A stretch of DNA of 64,000 nt from Heterobilharzia americana (GCA_944470555.2 OX104127.1:159563276-159627275), one strand, 5' to 3'; positions 34,270-48,110 are shown, counted from the stretch's first letter. Numbers and translations: made by a program. Notes: generated by a model not told the origin, from the sequence alone.

Positions 34270-34410
34270 TTGCACCTTGGCGAGGTCATGGGTGCACACT
34301 GCTAAAAAGTCCCATACTAGGACGAAACAGCTATCCAGTGTTCCCAGGTTGCCAATCCTCCTCCAGTTAATGTCAGTCCATGATGAACAACAACCTAAAA
34401 TCAATTATTA
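34270..34410 (+). mobile_element. SINE-B copy, ribozyme and tail
   Basis: GGTCATGGGTGCACACTG, core CTAAAAA (dead), AGTCCCATACTAGGACGAAA, CAGCTATCCAGTG, and the tail GTCAGTCCATGATGAAC. Confidence 0.7.
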
Positions 34411-34529
34411 AACCCTCACAAACCTCGAGAAAGAACCAGTTTATTGAGATTGGTGACGTTCCTTTACTTTGAACAAATCAGACTTATGAAACAGAAGACA
34501 ACTCCTTCAGTGACGACTCACCAACAAGT

Positions 34530-35205
34530 CAGTCAAATTATTATTATTATTTGTCGCTTGGGTTCCTAGTGGAACATAAGACTTCAGAAGCACGTCTCAA
34601 TTACACTCTCTTCTCTACAATCTTCACAACCTAGCTCCACCACTGCCCACAAACTCTCATTCCTTCCTCCAACGACCTCCTCCATGTCACCCTCGACTCG
34701 GACGCCCAACTCACCCTTCACCATCTGGCTTCCACTCTAGTACCTGGTCTGACATGTGATATCCCCAATCAGTCTTCTCAGTGTATGCCCAATCCATCTA
34801 CACTTCCACTTCCTTCTGCATATTTGTTCACAGATAGGTTCTTCCTTCGTTGGGCCCTTGCCAGCCAGCCACCCAGTCACAGTTCCTTGTTGCTTATTCT
34901 CATTATTCTCACCATCTGTCTGATCTTCAGTAAAGAGCCAGTGTAGATGGCAGTTGTTGATCAATATGTGTAGTTTGTTGGAAATGCTTTTCGTGATACG
35001 CCAAGTTTATGAACCATCACATAGAAGCACTGACTTGACTGATATAATGTTGGAAATCCGGATCTTGTTCATGCTTTATGCTGAGTGCAATGCAGTAGAT
35101 TTGTGAAGGCCTGTCATGGTTTCTCGATCCTGATTTTGACATGCACATGTGTACCTGTGCTGATTGTAGTTGAAACGATGCTGCTTAGGCAGGTGTACAA
35201 CGTGG
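34530..35205 (-). mobile_element. RTE-A copy 10, 3' part
   Basis: 3' end with TTATTATTATT and GGGTTCCTAGTGGAAC at the left. The seed site has four TGGC-type units with interruptions (CACCCAGTCAC). The right end reaches the VSTTISTGTHVHVK box and then stops. Confidence 0.8.
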
Positions 35206-35965
35206 GTACTTTTATTTCTGTAATACACCTATAAGGTGTACTTGCCGAAGACAGATTAGGTTTGAAGTATATATATATGTTCAATAACCAATGAATTAAC
35301 AGTGTCACTTTTACAGTGTAACTGATACATAAATACAGCGATAATAAGATTAGTGAGAAATCTAAGCTAAACACTGTAGATCAGTCGACTGAACTGGTTA
35401 TCTCTATCAAATAAGATATATGAAACACAAATGTTGAACATAAGTCAAAATCATCATCTAATCCTTTGTGTTTATTTAAGAAATAGTTAGAAAAAGATGA
35501 TTTTATATGAAGAAATAAAATTATAGTATGACAGTGCCGACTATTTGTTAAAATTGTGCTCTGGAATGTAGGTTCGCATGGATATGACTTTTACTACCTT
35601 TGAACTAATAGGGATTGATTTTCTAATAGAACAGTATCTATTCAGCTAATTTCGTGAAGGAATTTAAAAATGTAGATTCATCTGAACACCTTTAGCAAAA
35701 ATCATGAATGTGACTGATTTTCTTAGCAAAATTCAATTTTGAGATGATATTTCAAGACTGATTCGTATCAACTTCTACTTGAAAGATAAACGAATTGAGT
35801 TAATGGAAATTTTTGTTCATTTCACTTATCTGAGAAGTTTTTTTTGTAAACTTCAATACGAGTATTGGTAACAAAATCTCTGAACAAAAGCTTTTTCGAC
35901 TATTACCAGCTCATATGGTCTCTGATGTTGATGACACATATTCAACTGAAAATCAAATGATACGC
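35206..35965. other. Intron sequence, no element recognised
   Basis: AT-rich, with a short TA run near 35270. Nothing else seen. Confidence 0.4.
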
Positions 35966-35969
35966 TTAC

Positions 35970-36385
35970 TGCTAACCTTTCTACTACTCTACACCTATGA
36001 AATATAGTTTTTTGAAAGCAGGAGACACAAAGAAGTCACGAGTTTTCCACCACAGATGTATACGTAATATTACTGAATAAGTTCTGGAACCATAGAGAGA
36101 ATTCCAGAGAACTAAGGCGTAAAACACTAAACAATGAAGGCAAGTCAGTTGATTCGATTATCAACCTTAACTTATTAAGATGGCTGGGAAATGTTCTGTA
36201 AATGCTTAGCTAAATACCTTTCTCAATTTACTACGTTAACTAAAGTATGCTTAGAACAGAATGAAATTCAAAGTGATCAAACAAAGATATGACATCAAGC
36301 CAAAGAATCTCTGACAACTTGTCTGGACCAGTTAGTTCAGTTTAAACACTTTAACTGGGATTCCTGAAGGTGACTAAAAGTAATA
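35970..36385 (+). pseudogene. SR2-like RT C-terminal tail, copy 2
   Basis: A reading of the type YEI-SRRHKE-VF-HRCIRNIT, then RWLGNVL and a LSGPVSSV-like end, follows the plan of the tail at 63560-64000, although stops and shifts are frequent. Lower confidence than the other two. Confidence 0.4.
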
Positions 36386-36489
36386 ATGATATTGTTTAAA
36401 TCGATCACAATAATGTTAATGGACTGACTTCTCAACATCATTAGGAATTCAGAAAATTTTATTAAATTGTGAATTTATTTAGTGGTAGC

Positions 36490-36610
36490 TAGCTGTAGAA
36501 TCTAAGACGCGCATTTCATACGATTTTTGACTCGTTAGTTGGATGTACCTGCACCCCAGTAAGTGATATGGTTCTCAAGCAACTTGACTCAGTATAGCAG
36601 CGGGAAACTA
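36490..36610 (-). mobile_element. Sm-alpha-like SINE-A, minus arm of inverted pair
   Basis: Minus strand: CATCCAACTAACGAGTC, loop, TATGAAATGCGCGTC and TTAGATTCTAC. Core CTAACGA has lost one G; GAAA is kept. It shares the stem III/cleavage wording GCGCGTC with the Sm-alpha ribozyme. Confidence 0.62.
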
Positions 36611-36649
36611 TAAGTATCAAACAATAAGTTTGCACCGTTTGCTCAAGAG

Positions 36650-36800
36650 ATGGTTCTCTTCCTCGAGTAACCTAGTAGATAACCCTTAGGCGTTTCATGC
36701 GAAGCGTATTAGGTTTGGGTCTCAGTGGGAAAACTATCACTCATTAGGGTACAGGCACATTCAGCTGACGAAACCTACATCCTTGACTTCACTTAATTGA
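36650..36800 (+). mobile_element. Sm-alpha-like SINE-A, plus arm with ribozyme deletion
   Basis: GAGTAACCTAGTAGATAACC (A-box area), GGTTTGGGTCTCAGTGGG (B-box area), CACTCATTAGGGTACAGG, then AGCTGACGAAACC. Stem II is missing: the two core halves CTGACGA and GAAA are fused, a clean deletion of the stem-loop. Confidence 0.6.
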
Positions 36801-36829
36801 AATGTGTCAATTTACTTTAACTATTCTCA

Positions 36830-36945
36830 TGATCATGGATGCGCAATACTGATGAGTTCCATATTAGGAAGAAATACCGGTTCATTGTTCCCACATTTTC
36901 AATGTTTCTCCCACTGACATCAGTCCATAATGAATCTCTACAAAC
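36830..36945 (+). mobile_element. SINE-B fragment (ribozyme and tail)
   Basis: ATACTGATGAGTTCCATATT then AGGAAGAAATACCGGTTC and the tail CTGACATCAGTCCATAATG. A core CTGATGA and a GAAA are present, but stem III and stem I are changed. Confidence 0.55.
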
Positions 36946-37009
36946 CCCCAAGGTGAATCTTCTCAAATCATATCTGTTTATTTTAGTGCCATTATATTTC
37001 TGTTTACCT

Positions 37010-37577
<568 letters not shown>

Positions 37578-38230
37578 ATGTGGTTTAGTCAGGAAGCTAT
37601 TCACTAGAATAAAATCGCTATGCTTTCAAGATAAACAAGAAGAAGAATTCGGGATAACTAAGAAGGCTCTCATAGAGAATGGATATCTGCTTAAATCTAC
37701 CATGAAGCATAGAAAAGAACTTATTGAGAGATCAAAACATCCATTCATTGAGCAGCCTGTTTTCCTTCGCCTAGAATTCATCTGAAAGAATGGACTGACG
37801 AATAAAAGCTACACTGAGAAGGAGCTCCCCCGCTGTCAGACTGATCTCAGTTTATAATACATTATGCTCAATAACACAGCCAAAAGTAGACAGATACCCA
37901 TCTCACGTCACCTTCAACTGCATATACCAATTCATCTGTGCTTGTGGAAGCAAGTACATACGAAGGAGTGAAAGAAGGGCATGTCTACTCGATTTTATAA
38001 GCATAGTCCCGGAAATCTGTGTCTGAATGGTAGCAAGGTCTTCAAAAGCGGAATCATCAGGTACCTGATAGAAACAGGACATTAAATCGATTTCCCCCAC
38101 CCTTCAGGATAATCAACAAACAAAGAACACCACATTGATTACAAATTGTGGAAGGTCTCTCTATCAAACATTTTCAGCCTGACCTATGTACTCAGAAGGA
38201 GACTGTAATTAACCTTTCTTTACTTTGATA
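37578..38230 (+). mobile_element. Penelope-like element fragment, family 3
   Basis: Reads ALIENGYLLKSTMKHRKELI then IEQPVFLRLEF, the usual end of the PLE thumb and the linker start. Then, after a shift, a GIY-YIG core FNCIYQFICACGSKYIRRSE (YIG changed to YIR) follows, with FYKHSPGNLCLNGSKVFKSG and DLCTQKETVINLSL at the end. It is closest in wording to the 186-aa proteins. Frameshifts make it inactive. Confidence 0.7.
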
Positions 38231-38629
38231 AGTGTATATAGTCTTCCTCTTTCTTTTCATTATGTCATCTCTACATTAATTACCTTTTTCCTGTTTATCA
38301 CTGAACGATGTTCAAGTTTTTAAGATAATTACGCAACCTATTAGCTTTTAAACAGTCCCTTATTTTACCCTGATTTTTGTCTTTTGTCCTCCCACTCCAC
38401 AGCTGCTGTATTTTCTGTTTCGAAATGGTGGGGAAAATTTGTGACTCGGGTGGATGGTCTTGGTTGTATTGTGTTCTCTCAGCTGGGTTGTTTAGTGTCA
38501 TGTTTCTATCGTCTTGCTAGACGACATTATCAACACTAACTTCTGTATGAAGTGACCTGTCAATATCTATCCGTGCGTGATTTACTAGCTTGTCCTGACG
38601 AAGTGGTTTGTCATTGGTTATTGCCTTTG

Positions 38630-39320
38630 ACTGATGTTTCATGCAAACTATAATGTGGACCAAAGGATGCAACAACCAAAGAAGACAAACCGGAATATCA
38701 TTCACAAAATCAACTGCAATAACTGTAGTCAACACCACATTCATTGTACAAAGTGGTCGCCCTCTTCACCTCCGTCTACATCAACACCGATTGACAATTA
38801 AACACCACAACATCTCATCGCTGCTCATTTCAATCCACGTGGATAACAACTATGCACATGAATTCAACTTTGAAAATGTAGAAATGTTAGACGGAGAGAG
38901 GAAACACAAAGAATATTAGAGAATTCCTAGAAGCTTGACATTCTGGTCAGTCAGTCAGCAACCAATACATGTATGGACATGGACCCAATCACTCAATCAA
39001 TAAGAAGAATGATAAACAACAGAAAGGTCAGAGGTGAAGCAGAGGAATAGGCAACAGGATAATCTATGGAGTCAGTCAATAACTCAACAATCAAAGGAAA
39101 CAACCATTCACACACAAACTAGTTCGTCAGGGCAAGTTGTTGAATCACTTATGGAGAGATATTGACAGCTAACTTGATACTGGAGTTATTGCTGATGATG
39201 TCATCTTGAGAGACGATGAAAGCCTTACGATTAAACAATCCAGCTCAGAGAACAGAATGCAACCGAAACCATTCACCTGAGCTACAGTCATTCTCCACCA
39301 TTTGTACCAGTGGATTTCAA
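38630..39320 (+). mobile_element. PLE family 1 fragment: GIY-YIG and terminal region
   Basis: Contains TIKHHNISSLLISIHVDNNY and HEFNFENVEMLDGERKHKEY, matching 9750-9860 and the minus-strand copy near 50340. The terminal region at about 39185-39300 includes TTGCTGATGATGTCATC and CGATGAAAGCC. Confidence 0.75.
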
Positions 39321-39524
39321 GTGTTTAGTAGTAATCGACTCAGATCTACATGTTGAGAGTCGTCGTAGTGTAGGAGACATAGTTTACAAGACAAGTCACA
39401 TGAAGTGTAGTTCCATAGTTAAATAGATAGTTTTTCAGGAATTTAATGTGATAATATTCCATTACATTCAACCAAGTATCACATAACAGTCTCTGAAGTA
39501 TCAGTTAAACTTTTCAATGGCCAT

Positions 39525-40605
<1,081 letters not shown>

Positions 40606-40685
40606 ATATATATATAATAAACAAGTGATTACGTCATAAATTTTTTACCTGAGAGTAGAAGATTAAAAAAATAAATGTAAATTAC

Positions 40686-40753
40686 TTTTGTAAACTGGTA
40701 ATTTCATTTTTGAATACTTCATTTTGCGTTTTAATAGTATTATAGTCAAAAAT
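40686..40753 (-). CDS. Coiled-coil gene exon 5 of those seen
   Basis: The acceptor is TTATTTAG and the donor is GTAATT. The exon is 68 nt, phase 0 to phase 2, encoding IFDYNTIKTQNEVFKNEITS and then LQ plus a split Asn codon. It was found because the exons on either side are out of phase with each other. This segment repairs the frame exactly, which is good evidence that it is real. Confidence 0.78.
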
Positions 40754-40799
40754 CTAAATAATGAAATAAAAAAAATTTTTTCATATTTAAGTAAGTTAA

Positions 40800-40935
40800 C
40801 AGTATATAGTAGCATTTATTACAGAATGACATCAGTTAAAGAACTATTGGCAAACTGACAACATTCGATAGCTTTTTCGTCTTAGTATGTACACATTCAG
40901 CACTTTATATACCTACGAACCCAATGTGCGATGGA
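40800..40935 (-). mobile_element. SINE-B fragment, minus, old
   Basis: GCATTTATTACAGAATGACATC, ACTGACAACATTCGATAGC and TTTTTCGTCTTAGTATG correspond to the reversed tail and ribozyme. It starts about 50 bp from the acceptor of host exon 5. Confidence 0.45.
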
Positions 40936-41039
40936 CCGAACCTTTGAAGAATATGTTAACAATTGAGTTACACAATTGTAATTCAATGGTCCATAATTTC
41001 TTATTTCTATGAATTCTCAATGTTATCTGATTATCATCC

Positions 41040-41120
41040 AAGGTCTCAAATGTCTAACAAGGTCGTAGGTGCATACTCTTTCCACTGCTTCTAGGTTTTC
41101 AGTGGTTCCCTTAACTGATA
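41040..41120 (+). mobile_element. SINE-B fragment, plus, old
   Basis: AACAAGGTCGTAGGTGC, CCACTGCTTCTAGGTTTTC and TCAGTGGTTCCCTTAACTG match the SINE-B middle and tail. The ribozyme is deleted. Confidence 0.4.
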
Positions 41121-41214
41121 GACATAGAAATGTAAAAATAAAATCGCGATAAATAAATGAAATTTATAATTAAGAATATTGAATTTTGAGGGAGTTGTGG
41201 GGATTTGGAAATAT

Positions 41215-41490
41215 TTCAAGTTGTTATTCATCGTAGACTGACATAGTGGTTGCGCTATAACATGAGTTAACAGAAGTTGGAAATATGGACCACTGGATTC
41301 TGACCCAGTGGCTAGCTCAATGGTAACCTGCTGGCCACCGAACGCGAAGGTCGCTGGTTCGGTCCCTAGTTGGGTCGTGGTTGCGCACTGCTTAGGAGTA
41401 CCATACTAGGACGAAACAACTGTCCAGTGCTCCCAGGTTTCCTTTGTTCCTCTAACTCATGTCAGTCTACGATGAATAACAACTTGAAAT
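41215..41490 (+). mobile_element. SINE-B copy, near full length, variant head
   Basis: Carries GTTAACAGAAGTTGG, a head with GTGGCTAGCTCAATGG and GCTGGTTCGGTCCC, then CGCACTG, core CTTAGGA (G lost), AGTACCATACTAGGACG, AAACAACTGTCCAGTGC and the tail. The head resembles the copies at 18440 and 59615, a subfamily with CTGGCCACC wording. Confidence 0.72.
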
Positions 41491-41814
41491 TAAGGATTTT
41501 ATTTATTTTAGATAGTTTCATGTAGAGTAAATGAGGGATTCAATGTATGAATTATCTTTCAGTTAGTATCTAAATATAAGAAGATACATGCTACCTGATG
41601 AGTAAGAAACAAGACGGAGGTACAAAATGTTGACAATGAAATAAGCATATGAACACAAAACGTTTAAAGTTTGATTGGAAAGTGACTGAATGTCCTTCTA
41701 TGCCACTAATTGATTTTGATTTGCCTTTTTAAGTTTTCACAGTGTGAAGAATATTTATATAAAAGTAGCATCATCTTCATGCGATTATTTTGTAGAATAA
41801 ATTTCGTAAAAACG

Positions 41815-42734
<920 letters not shown>

Positions 42735-42735
<1 letters not shown>

Positions 42736-43010
42736 TGAAAAAAAATTCTGTTGGTTTACCTTTTTAAGAATGACAAATGTGTCATCCACATATCTATACT
42801 AAATTCTCGATTGGCATTGGACACTTCTTAAAGCTGTTTTTTTCTAAAGCTTTCACATAGAGATTCGTCATAATTGAAGATGCTGGGGGAACCCATTGCA
42901 CCTGCATTTGACTGACAATACATACTATCTCTAAAGTATTTAGATTCTAGGCAAAGCTTCAACGATTTTATAATATCCTCTGTTCATAGTCGACATTCAT
43001 ATATTACATG
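42735..43010 (-). pseudogene. PLE reverse transcriptase palm fragment
   Basis: On the minus strand: YCQSNAGAMGSP at about 42900 (the usual QxxGxxMGSPLSP box) and, in a shifted frame, RYVDDTFVILKKVNQ at about 42750-42795. The catalytic YVDD is intact. The fragment is bounded by an RTE-A end and an ATT run. Confidence 0.65.
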
Positions 43011-43014
43011 TTGA

Positions 43015-43016
<2 letters not shown>

Positions 43017-43080
<64 letters not shown>
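43017..43080 (+). repeat. (ATT)21 trinucleotide array
   Basis: 64 uninterrupted bases. No CCCTTGGGTTCC follows, so it does not mark an RTE-A 3' end, unlike the shorter TTA runs elsewhere. Confidence 0.95.
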
Positions 43081-43382
43081 GCAATTCTTACAATATCCAG
43101 ACATCCACAAATCGGTATACTAGTGAACACAGAAATTGTATTATACCTTACTATAATTTCATCCTCTCATATAGTGACACTCAACAGTTTATTATTGAAA
43201 TCCTGTACACTTAATATTTGAAAAAATATCATATTGAAATGGTTTCAGAATTCTTGATAAGTATTAAGACACACTATAGGTTATCGAATTTATAAAGTCA
43301 ATAATTCGTCCTAAGCAGAATCATTGTTCTGTGAATTTTGCGTGTACTGTAGAATCTAGCGGCTGTAGTTATCTAAGGAAGA

Positions 43383-44150
43383 TCATTACTGATAGTAGGG
43401 AACCTTGTCTTACTCTTGTCTTCATTTCAAACGCGTTACTCAGCATTCCATTGTGAATCATTTGGCATGTAGCGTCATCATATAGTTGTTGAATGAGGTT
43501 GATAAAGGTATGTGTTACTCCATAGTGTTGAAGCAGTTTCTAAATTACTTCTCGGTTGACACTGTCGAAGGCCTTTTCAAAATCGATGAAGTTGAGGTAA
43601 AGATTTGCCATTCTGCCATTGTATGCTCTGTTCTATGATGACGCGTAGCATTGCGTTGCAATTTGATCCACACATGATTTGCTCTTCCTGAAGCCAGCGT
43701 GCTCCGTTAGTAATTTTGAATCCAGAGCACCTTTTAATCTCGCCAGTATGATTTGGTATGATATTTTGCTTGGGGTGGACAGGAGCATGATTCCGCGCAA
43801 GTTCTTGCAAAGACTTAGGTCGCCTTTCTTTAAGAGTTTGACGAAGTAGCCCTTCTTTCTCTCGACAGGTACCTTTACTTTCCTTCCCTGCAAACCTTCT
43901 GCAATAGTGGTGTGAGCACGTCCGCTGCTGTCCCTGCGCCTGTTTTTGGTGCCTCTGGTGGAAATGCATCTTGTCCTGCCGCATTTCCGGATTTCAGCGA
44001 CTTTACGGCGTTCAGGACTTTGACTTTTGTCGGAGGGTTTGTGTTCACTGGTAATTCTGCGTTTGACAGTGGTATTTCTGGACGAGTTGCAGATGGTGGT
44101 GGCTTCAAGAGTTTTCTGAACTGGTCAGTCCAGTGTTTTATACGTTGCAC
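43383..44150 (-). pseudogene. RTE-A reverse transcriptase, N-terminal half
   Basis: MQRIKHWTDQFRKLLKPPPS, then VLNAVKSLKSGNAAGQDAFP, VLTPLLQKVCREGK, then in another frame KKGDLSLCKNLRGIMLLSTP and AGFRKSKSCVDQIATQ. Motif A (FIDFEKAFDSVNRE) is at about 43555-43600, and motif B starts as RVRQGSLLS near 43400. At least two frameshifts. Confidence 0.78.
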
Positions 44151-44499
44151 TCAGTTCCCCTTTTCTTTGTTCATCGTTGTACTGGTTCATCTTCTGCTTC
44201 ACCATCTTCTTCTGCCTCCTCAATCAGCTTTCATTGTATCCGTCGAGATTCATTTCTTATCTTGTTTCTTCTTCCTTCTTAGCACAGTCATGTGGTTTCT
44301 TTGCATGTCGCTTTTAAAGAGTTCCAATATTCTTCCACGCAGGTTTCTTCGGGGATGTTGCTTAATGTCTCCCATTTCTTCCTGATGACTGATGACATGA
44401 AGATTTACGTTGTAGTTTCGTCCTTCAATTCAGTTTCTGTTCTGAGTGTTCAACTTGAACTGTGGTCTATCACCAACTTCTTTGAAGGCTTTCAACTTG

Positions 44500-45238
44500 T
44501 TTTGGAAGGTTCCTTGCAATAGACAGTGAGTGGTGTGAACCTACATCTGCTCTTGTGTTCAGTAGGTTGCGTCTTTACTTTCTTGAGATTGAGATGAAGT
44601 CTATCTGATTTTTACTGTGTCCATCTAGTGAAAACCATGTCACTTTGTAAATATCCTTGTGTTTGTGCACAGTGCCTTCAATCACCAAATCGTTGAATGC
44701 GCAGAAGTCTGCCAACAGTTCTCCATTCCCGTTCATTTCACCGAGTGCTTCTCTACGCATGATGAATTCTATTCCTATGTTGTCCGCTTCGAGTTTAGCA
44801 TCCATGTCGCCATCTGGGGTAGAGTCTTGTCTATTATTGTCTGTAGAATCCGTCCTTCTTCTCTTGATCTGCATAATTGTAAGTGCATAGTGTAGCATGA
44901 ATGATTGTGACTTTCCTCCCTTTTGACTTGAATCCTGCTGTCATGATCCTGGAGGAGACTGGTTCCCACTGCATGACAGCCTTCGATGCTGTTGGAGACA
45001 TCATGATAGTCCCTTTGAAATTCAGTGTGCTCGTGGTTGTCGTCTGGGTGACTTTATCGTAGTCGATTATTGACACTCCAGCTGACAGTTCGGAGAGTCC
45101 ACTTTCATTCCATTTGCTCTCACAGATTCCTAGCACTTCTATGCTATATCTTCTCATCTCTTTTACAATCTGTAGAGCCTTAGTAGAATCAAAAATCGTA
45201 TGGACATTCCATGTCCCCATTCTTACTTTTGCTTTCAT
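44500..45238 (-). pseudogene. RTE-A APE-type endonuclease, broken
   Basis: The open frame from 45238 begins MKAKVRMGTWNVHTIFDSTK and runs 134 codons through EMRRYSIEVLGICESKWNES (the E of CESKW is a likely metal ligand). A frameshift follows, then DGDMDAKLEADNIGIEF in place of the GDxNAK box, then MNGNGELLADFCAFNDLVIE and WFSLDGHSKNQIDFISISRK. The metal-site Asn has become Asp, so the enzyme is probably inactive. Confidence 0.78.
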
Positions 45239-45528
45239 CTAAAGAAGGGAAAATAGATCGACCAATTGGCTTCTCGAAGGCTTTCACCAACCGGCATCAT
45301 TTCGTCCCCCTGATTCCAGCAAGGAATAAGTTTATTTTGATTTTTTTTTAAATATTTTCTTCGTGTTTGAAGTTTCTTAGCGACTGTATTGTTTCTGCGG
45401 AGTAGGATAGCAAGCCGTATGCTCAACCTTCCCTCTTTATCCGGGGCTTAGGACCGCCTAGTAACTAGTGAACTACTTCATACTACTTCTTTCATTATAT
45501 AATATAACAATTCCAGTGGTAAACTTAC

Positions 45529-45620
45529 TTCCATTTCTGTAAATTTATTTTGTTGTTTTATTAAATCTTGTTTAAGTTGTTCAAATGTTTTCAATTTTTC
45601 TTCGAGAATTTTTTGATTTT
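45529..45620 (-). CDS. Coiled-coil gene exon 4 of those seen
   Basis: The acceptor is TTTCATAG and the donor is a strong GTAAGT. The exon is 92 nt, phase 1 to phase 0. The peptide runs ENQKILEEKLKTFEQLKQD, LIKQQNKFTEME. The following intron, about 4.8 kb, contains two RTE-A copies and a large RTE-A fragment in minus orientation. Confidence 0.84.
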
Positions 45621-45669
45621 CTATGAAAAAGAAAAAATTTTAAGAATTTTTTGTTTTTATTCTTGTTAC

Positions 45670-45743
45670 CTGATAATTGAACAGATTGTAGCTCTATTTC
45701 TTTATGTTGTTTTAATAGTTTAATTTCATCTTCCATACGAATT
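45670..45743 (-). CDS. Coiled-coil gene exon 3 of those seen
   Basis: The acceptor is AAAACAG and the donor is GTAACA. The exon is 74 nt, phase 2 to phase 1. It encodes IRMEDEIKLLKQHKEIELQS and then VQLS. It is separated from the next exon by an intron of only 49 nt, which is typical of the short introns mixed with giant ones in schistosome genes. Confidence 0.84.
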
Positions 45744-45794
45744 CTGTTTTTGAAGAAAAAAAAGGGAGAAATATCAGTAATAAGACACTAAACA

Positions 45795-46325
45795 GTAATG
45801 TTATTTGTCCCTTCGGTTCCTAGTGGAACATACGGCTTCAGTAGTACGTCTCCATTTCACTCTCTTCTCTGCAATCTTCACAACCTGGCTCTACCATTGC
45901 CCACAAGCTTTCATTTCTACATCACATGATCTCATCCAAGTCACCCTCACCTTGGACTCCCAACTCGTCGTTTTCCATGCGGGTTACTCTCGAGGGCCTG
46001 GCCTGGTGCATGATGCCCCAGTCGGCCTTCTCAGTGTATGCCCAATCCATCTACACTTCCACTTCCTTCTGCATATTTGTTCACAGATAGGTTCTTCCTT
46101 CGTTGGTTCGTTGCCAGCCAGTCAGCCAGCCAGCCACAATTCCTTGTTGCTTATTCTCATTATTCTCACCATCTGTCTGATCTTCATTAACGAGCTAGTG
46201 TAGATGGCATTTGTTGATGAATATGTGTAGTTTGTTGGAAATGCTTTTCGTGATAGGCCAAGTTTGTGAACCATCACATAGAAGCATTGACTTGACTGAA
46301 TTAGTGTTGAAAATCCGGATCGAAA
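45795..46325 (-). mobile_element. RTE-A copy 15, 3' part
   Basis: 3' end with GTCCCTTCGGTTCCTAGTGG at the left. The seed site holds three to four TGGC-type units (46114-46135). It ends at AAAATCCGGAT near 46320. It lies 50 bp from host exon 3. Confidence 0.8.
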
Positions 46326-46589
46326 TGAGATTAAGTATTCAAAAGAACGTCTTGAAGCACTGCAGTAACTCATTACTATCATTATCTAATCAAGAACTGA
46401 GTCAGAGAAAACTAATGAGGCTAACTGAAAAACTACTTCTATACCTAATTTATTCATTCATAAAAGTGGACAATCCACTCCATGTTCATCGTCCAATATT
46501 ACGCGACGTGTAACTATGACTCTCATGAAGCGGTTAAACGCCTCCCCATATTTTCATGTCACAGCATCAACATGAAGAAGCATGATTAA

Positions 46590-47300
46590 CCGGCATCATG
46601 CTTCTGTTGCAGGCCTGGAAGATCAAAGATGATGTGTGCAGTAGGTGGAAGCTAATCGTGTTACGACGGTGTGCCTCCTCATGGTCCCACCGAATATCAA
46701 GGAAACCACCATCAAGACTGACTCAGCCATAAACGTAGTCGACGAGACTCATATGTATAGATCAATGATGTGGGTCTTCAAAACGCGGACGGTCTAGCTA
46801 GCCTTCAGGATTTCGATCAGTGAGCTGTGAGTAGTGCAGTCGAAAGTTAAGGCAATCCAGCTTCCTAATCTCAGTAGTCGCTGCTATTGAAACAGTTTTA
46901 AGGAACAGATGTAATTTGTTTTGTGAAAGTGAGCAATATTTGGTCAGGAATGCAAGTTTCGTCATCTCTAACCTTAATGGTATGTTGGCAACCAGAAAGG
47001 CCTCTGGAGTGAATCGGTATGCTGAAGGGAGGTTAATAACATCGGGACCCTGAGCTACATTTAATCTGTAAGATTGTGAAGACTCAGTGAGACGTACCGC
47101 ATCCAAGTCCGTCCAGCCAGCAAATGTCAAAGCTTTGACGTCGCACCCTTTGGAGGATTTAGAGACTACTCTTATCAGTTTCGACAGGGCGTTAACAGTG
47201 CTCTAGTAGAAGTGTTCGTTTACATGTGGAAGCCTCGTCTGGATGTTTTCTGCTAGCTGACCAACTCCACCAGGTTTCTAGGAGTAAGGTCCATACTGAC
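46590..47300 (-). pseudogene. Unidentified degenerate coding segment
   Basis: After an acceptor-like CTTACTCCTAG at about 47285, one minus-strand frame reads KPGGVGQLAENIQTRLPHV, a stop, then NALSKLIRVVSKSSKGCDV and a stop-free 110-codon run. That run includes GWTDLDAVRLTESSQSYRL, LPSAYRFTPEAFLVANIPLR and LHLFLKTVSIAATTEIRKLD. Another stop follows, then more coding-like sequence (VSLDGGFLDIRWDHEEAHRR). The composition is far more protein-like than the flanks. It is not in phase with, or similar to, the coiled-coil gene. It may be a pseudogene, a captured exon or an unrecognised element. Confidence 0.4.
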
Positions 47301-47394
47301 AAGATGGATGGAGCTGAGCCGAAACTTGGAGTAAAACTCTCTAATCTAGCGTGTGTTCAGCATTCAATATTACACGATAAAAATAGTGCCCCAT

Positions 47395-48110
47395 AGTTCT
47401 GTTACCTCATATTCTTTGTTTCTACTGGTAGTAAAATTTTTTATATCTCTGGTATTGGTGTTGCGTCATTTCTATTATATGGGTTGGATGTTGGTTGATT
47501 CGACGAACAAATATTCAGCAATGAGTCTTTCCCTCTCCCCATTTAATTATATTTGACTCCCGTACAAGGATTTTATTCCACCTTATTGTATGGTTGTGTG
47601 ATAATTCATGCATTGTAACACTATGGGTTTATTTCTAAATTCTTAATCTTATTGGGGTTTGTCGCTTTATATTCAGCTAAATTCCTATGTTTGGCTAATC
47701 TAACTGACCGTAACTGACTAGTTTGACCTATATACTTGACCTCACAGTCATTATTTTGTTTGATTTGATTTATCGGATCCTTAATCTGACATAGCTTACC
47801 TCTGAGTGGGTTTATACGTTTAAATGCTACCCTGATTCCAGCCCTGTTGAGAATACTAAGCAAATTTTCTGATATTCCTTCCTTATAGGGTAACACAATA
47901 GAGGCTTAGAACTTATTTCTACTTGTGTTGTCGTTGTTATTCGTACTCATGTGACGATTATCATTTTGCTTCTCATGTGTTCGTATGAATTTCTTAATGA
48001 ACTGTGGAGAATAATCATTAATTATAAACGCTTCTTTTATGTGTTTCAATTCCTTGTTTAAACCTCTACAACGACCGGTGAGTTTTTTTTAGTTCTCTCA
48101 TTTAGACAGT
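47395..48110 (-). mobile_element. Penelope-like element fragment, family 2
   Basis: Minus strand: thumb end GLNKELKHIKEAFIINDYSP and QFIKKFIRTHEKQ, then VLPYKEGISENLLSILNRAG and FKRINPLRGKLCQIKDP (linker), then DCEVKYIGQTSQLRSVRLAK (GIY-YIG with YIGQT intact) and LAEYKATNPNKIKNLEI. The terminal region (47395-47610) shares GGGTTGGATGTTGGTTGATT-type wording with 55760-55810. Confidence 0.75.

Larger units (their letters stand above)
43383..45470 (-). mobile_element. RTE-A copy 14: 5'UTR, endonuclease, linker and polymerase N-half
   Basis: The longest upstream portion in the window. The 5'UTR (45250-45470) matches 532-740. The endonuclease lies at about 44500-45238, the linker at 44150-44500, and polymerase up to motif B at 43383. 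Homology stops near 43383, inside SVMIF, so the 3' half is missing. Together with 48130-49650 it shows the whole element except the far ends. Confidence 0.85.

Noticed and set aside
43017..43080. The ATT array as a 3' tail of RTE-A
   Set aside because: The conserved CCCTTGGGTTCC that follows the tail in every minus-strand copy is absent.
44657..44895. Plus-strand open frames over 43912-44898 and 56204-56971
   Set aside because: They are antisense to the RTE-A endonuclease, linker and polymerase, which show family motifs on the minus strand.
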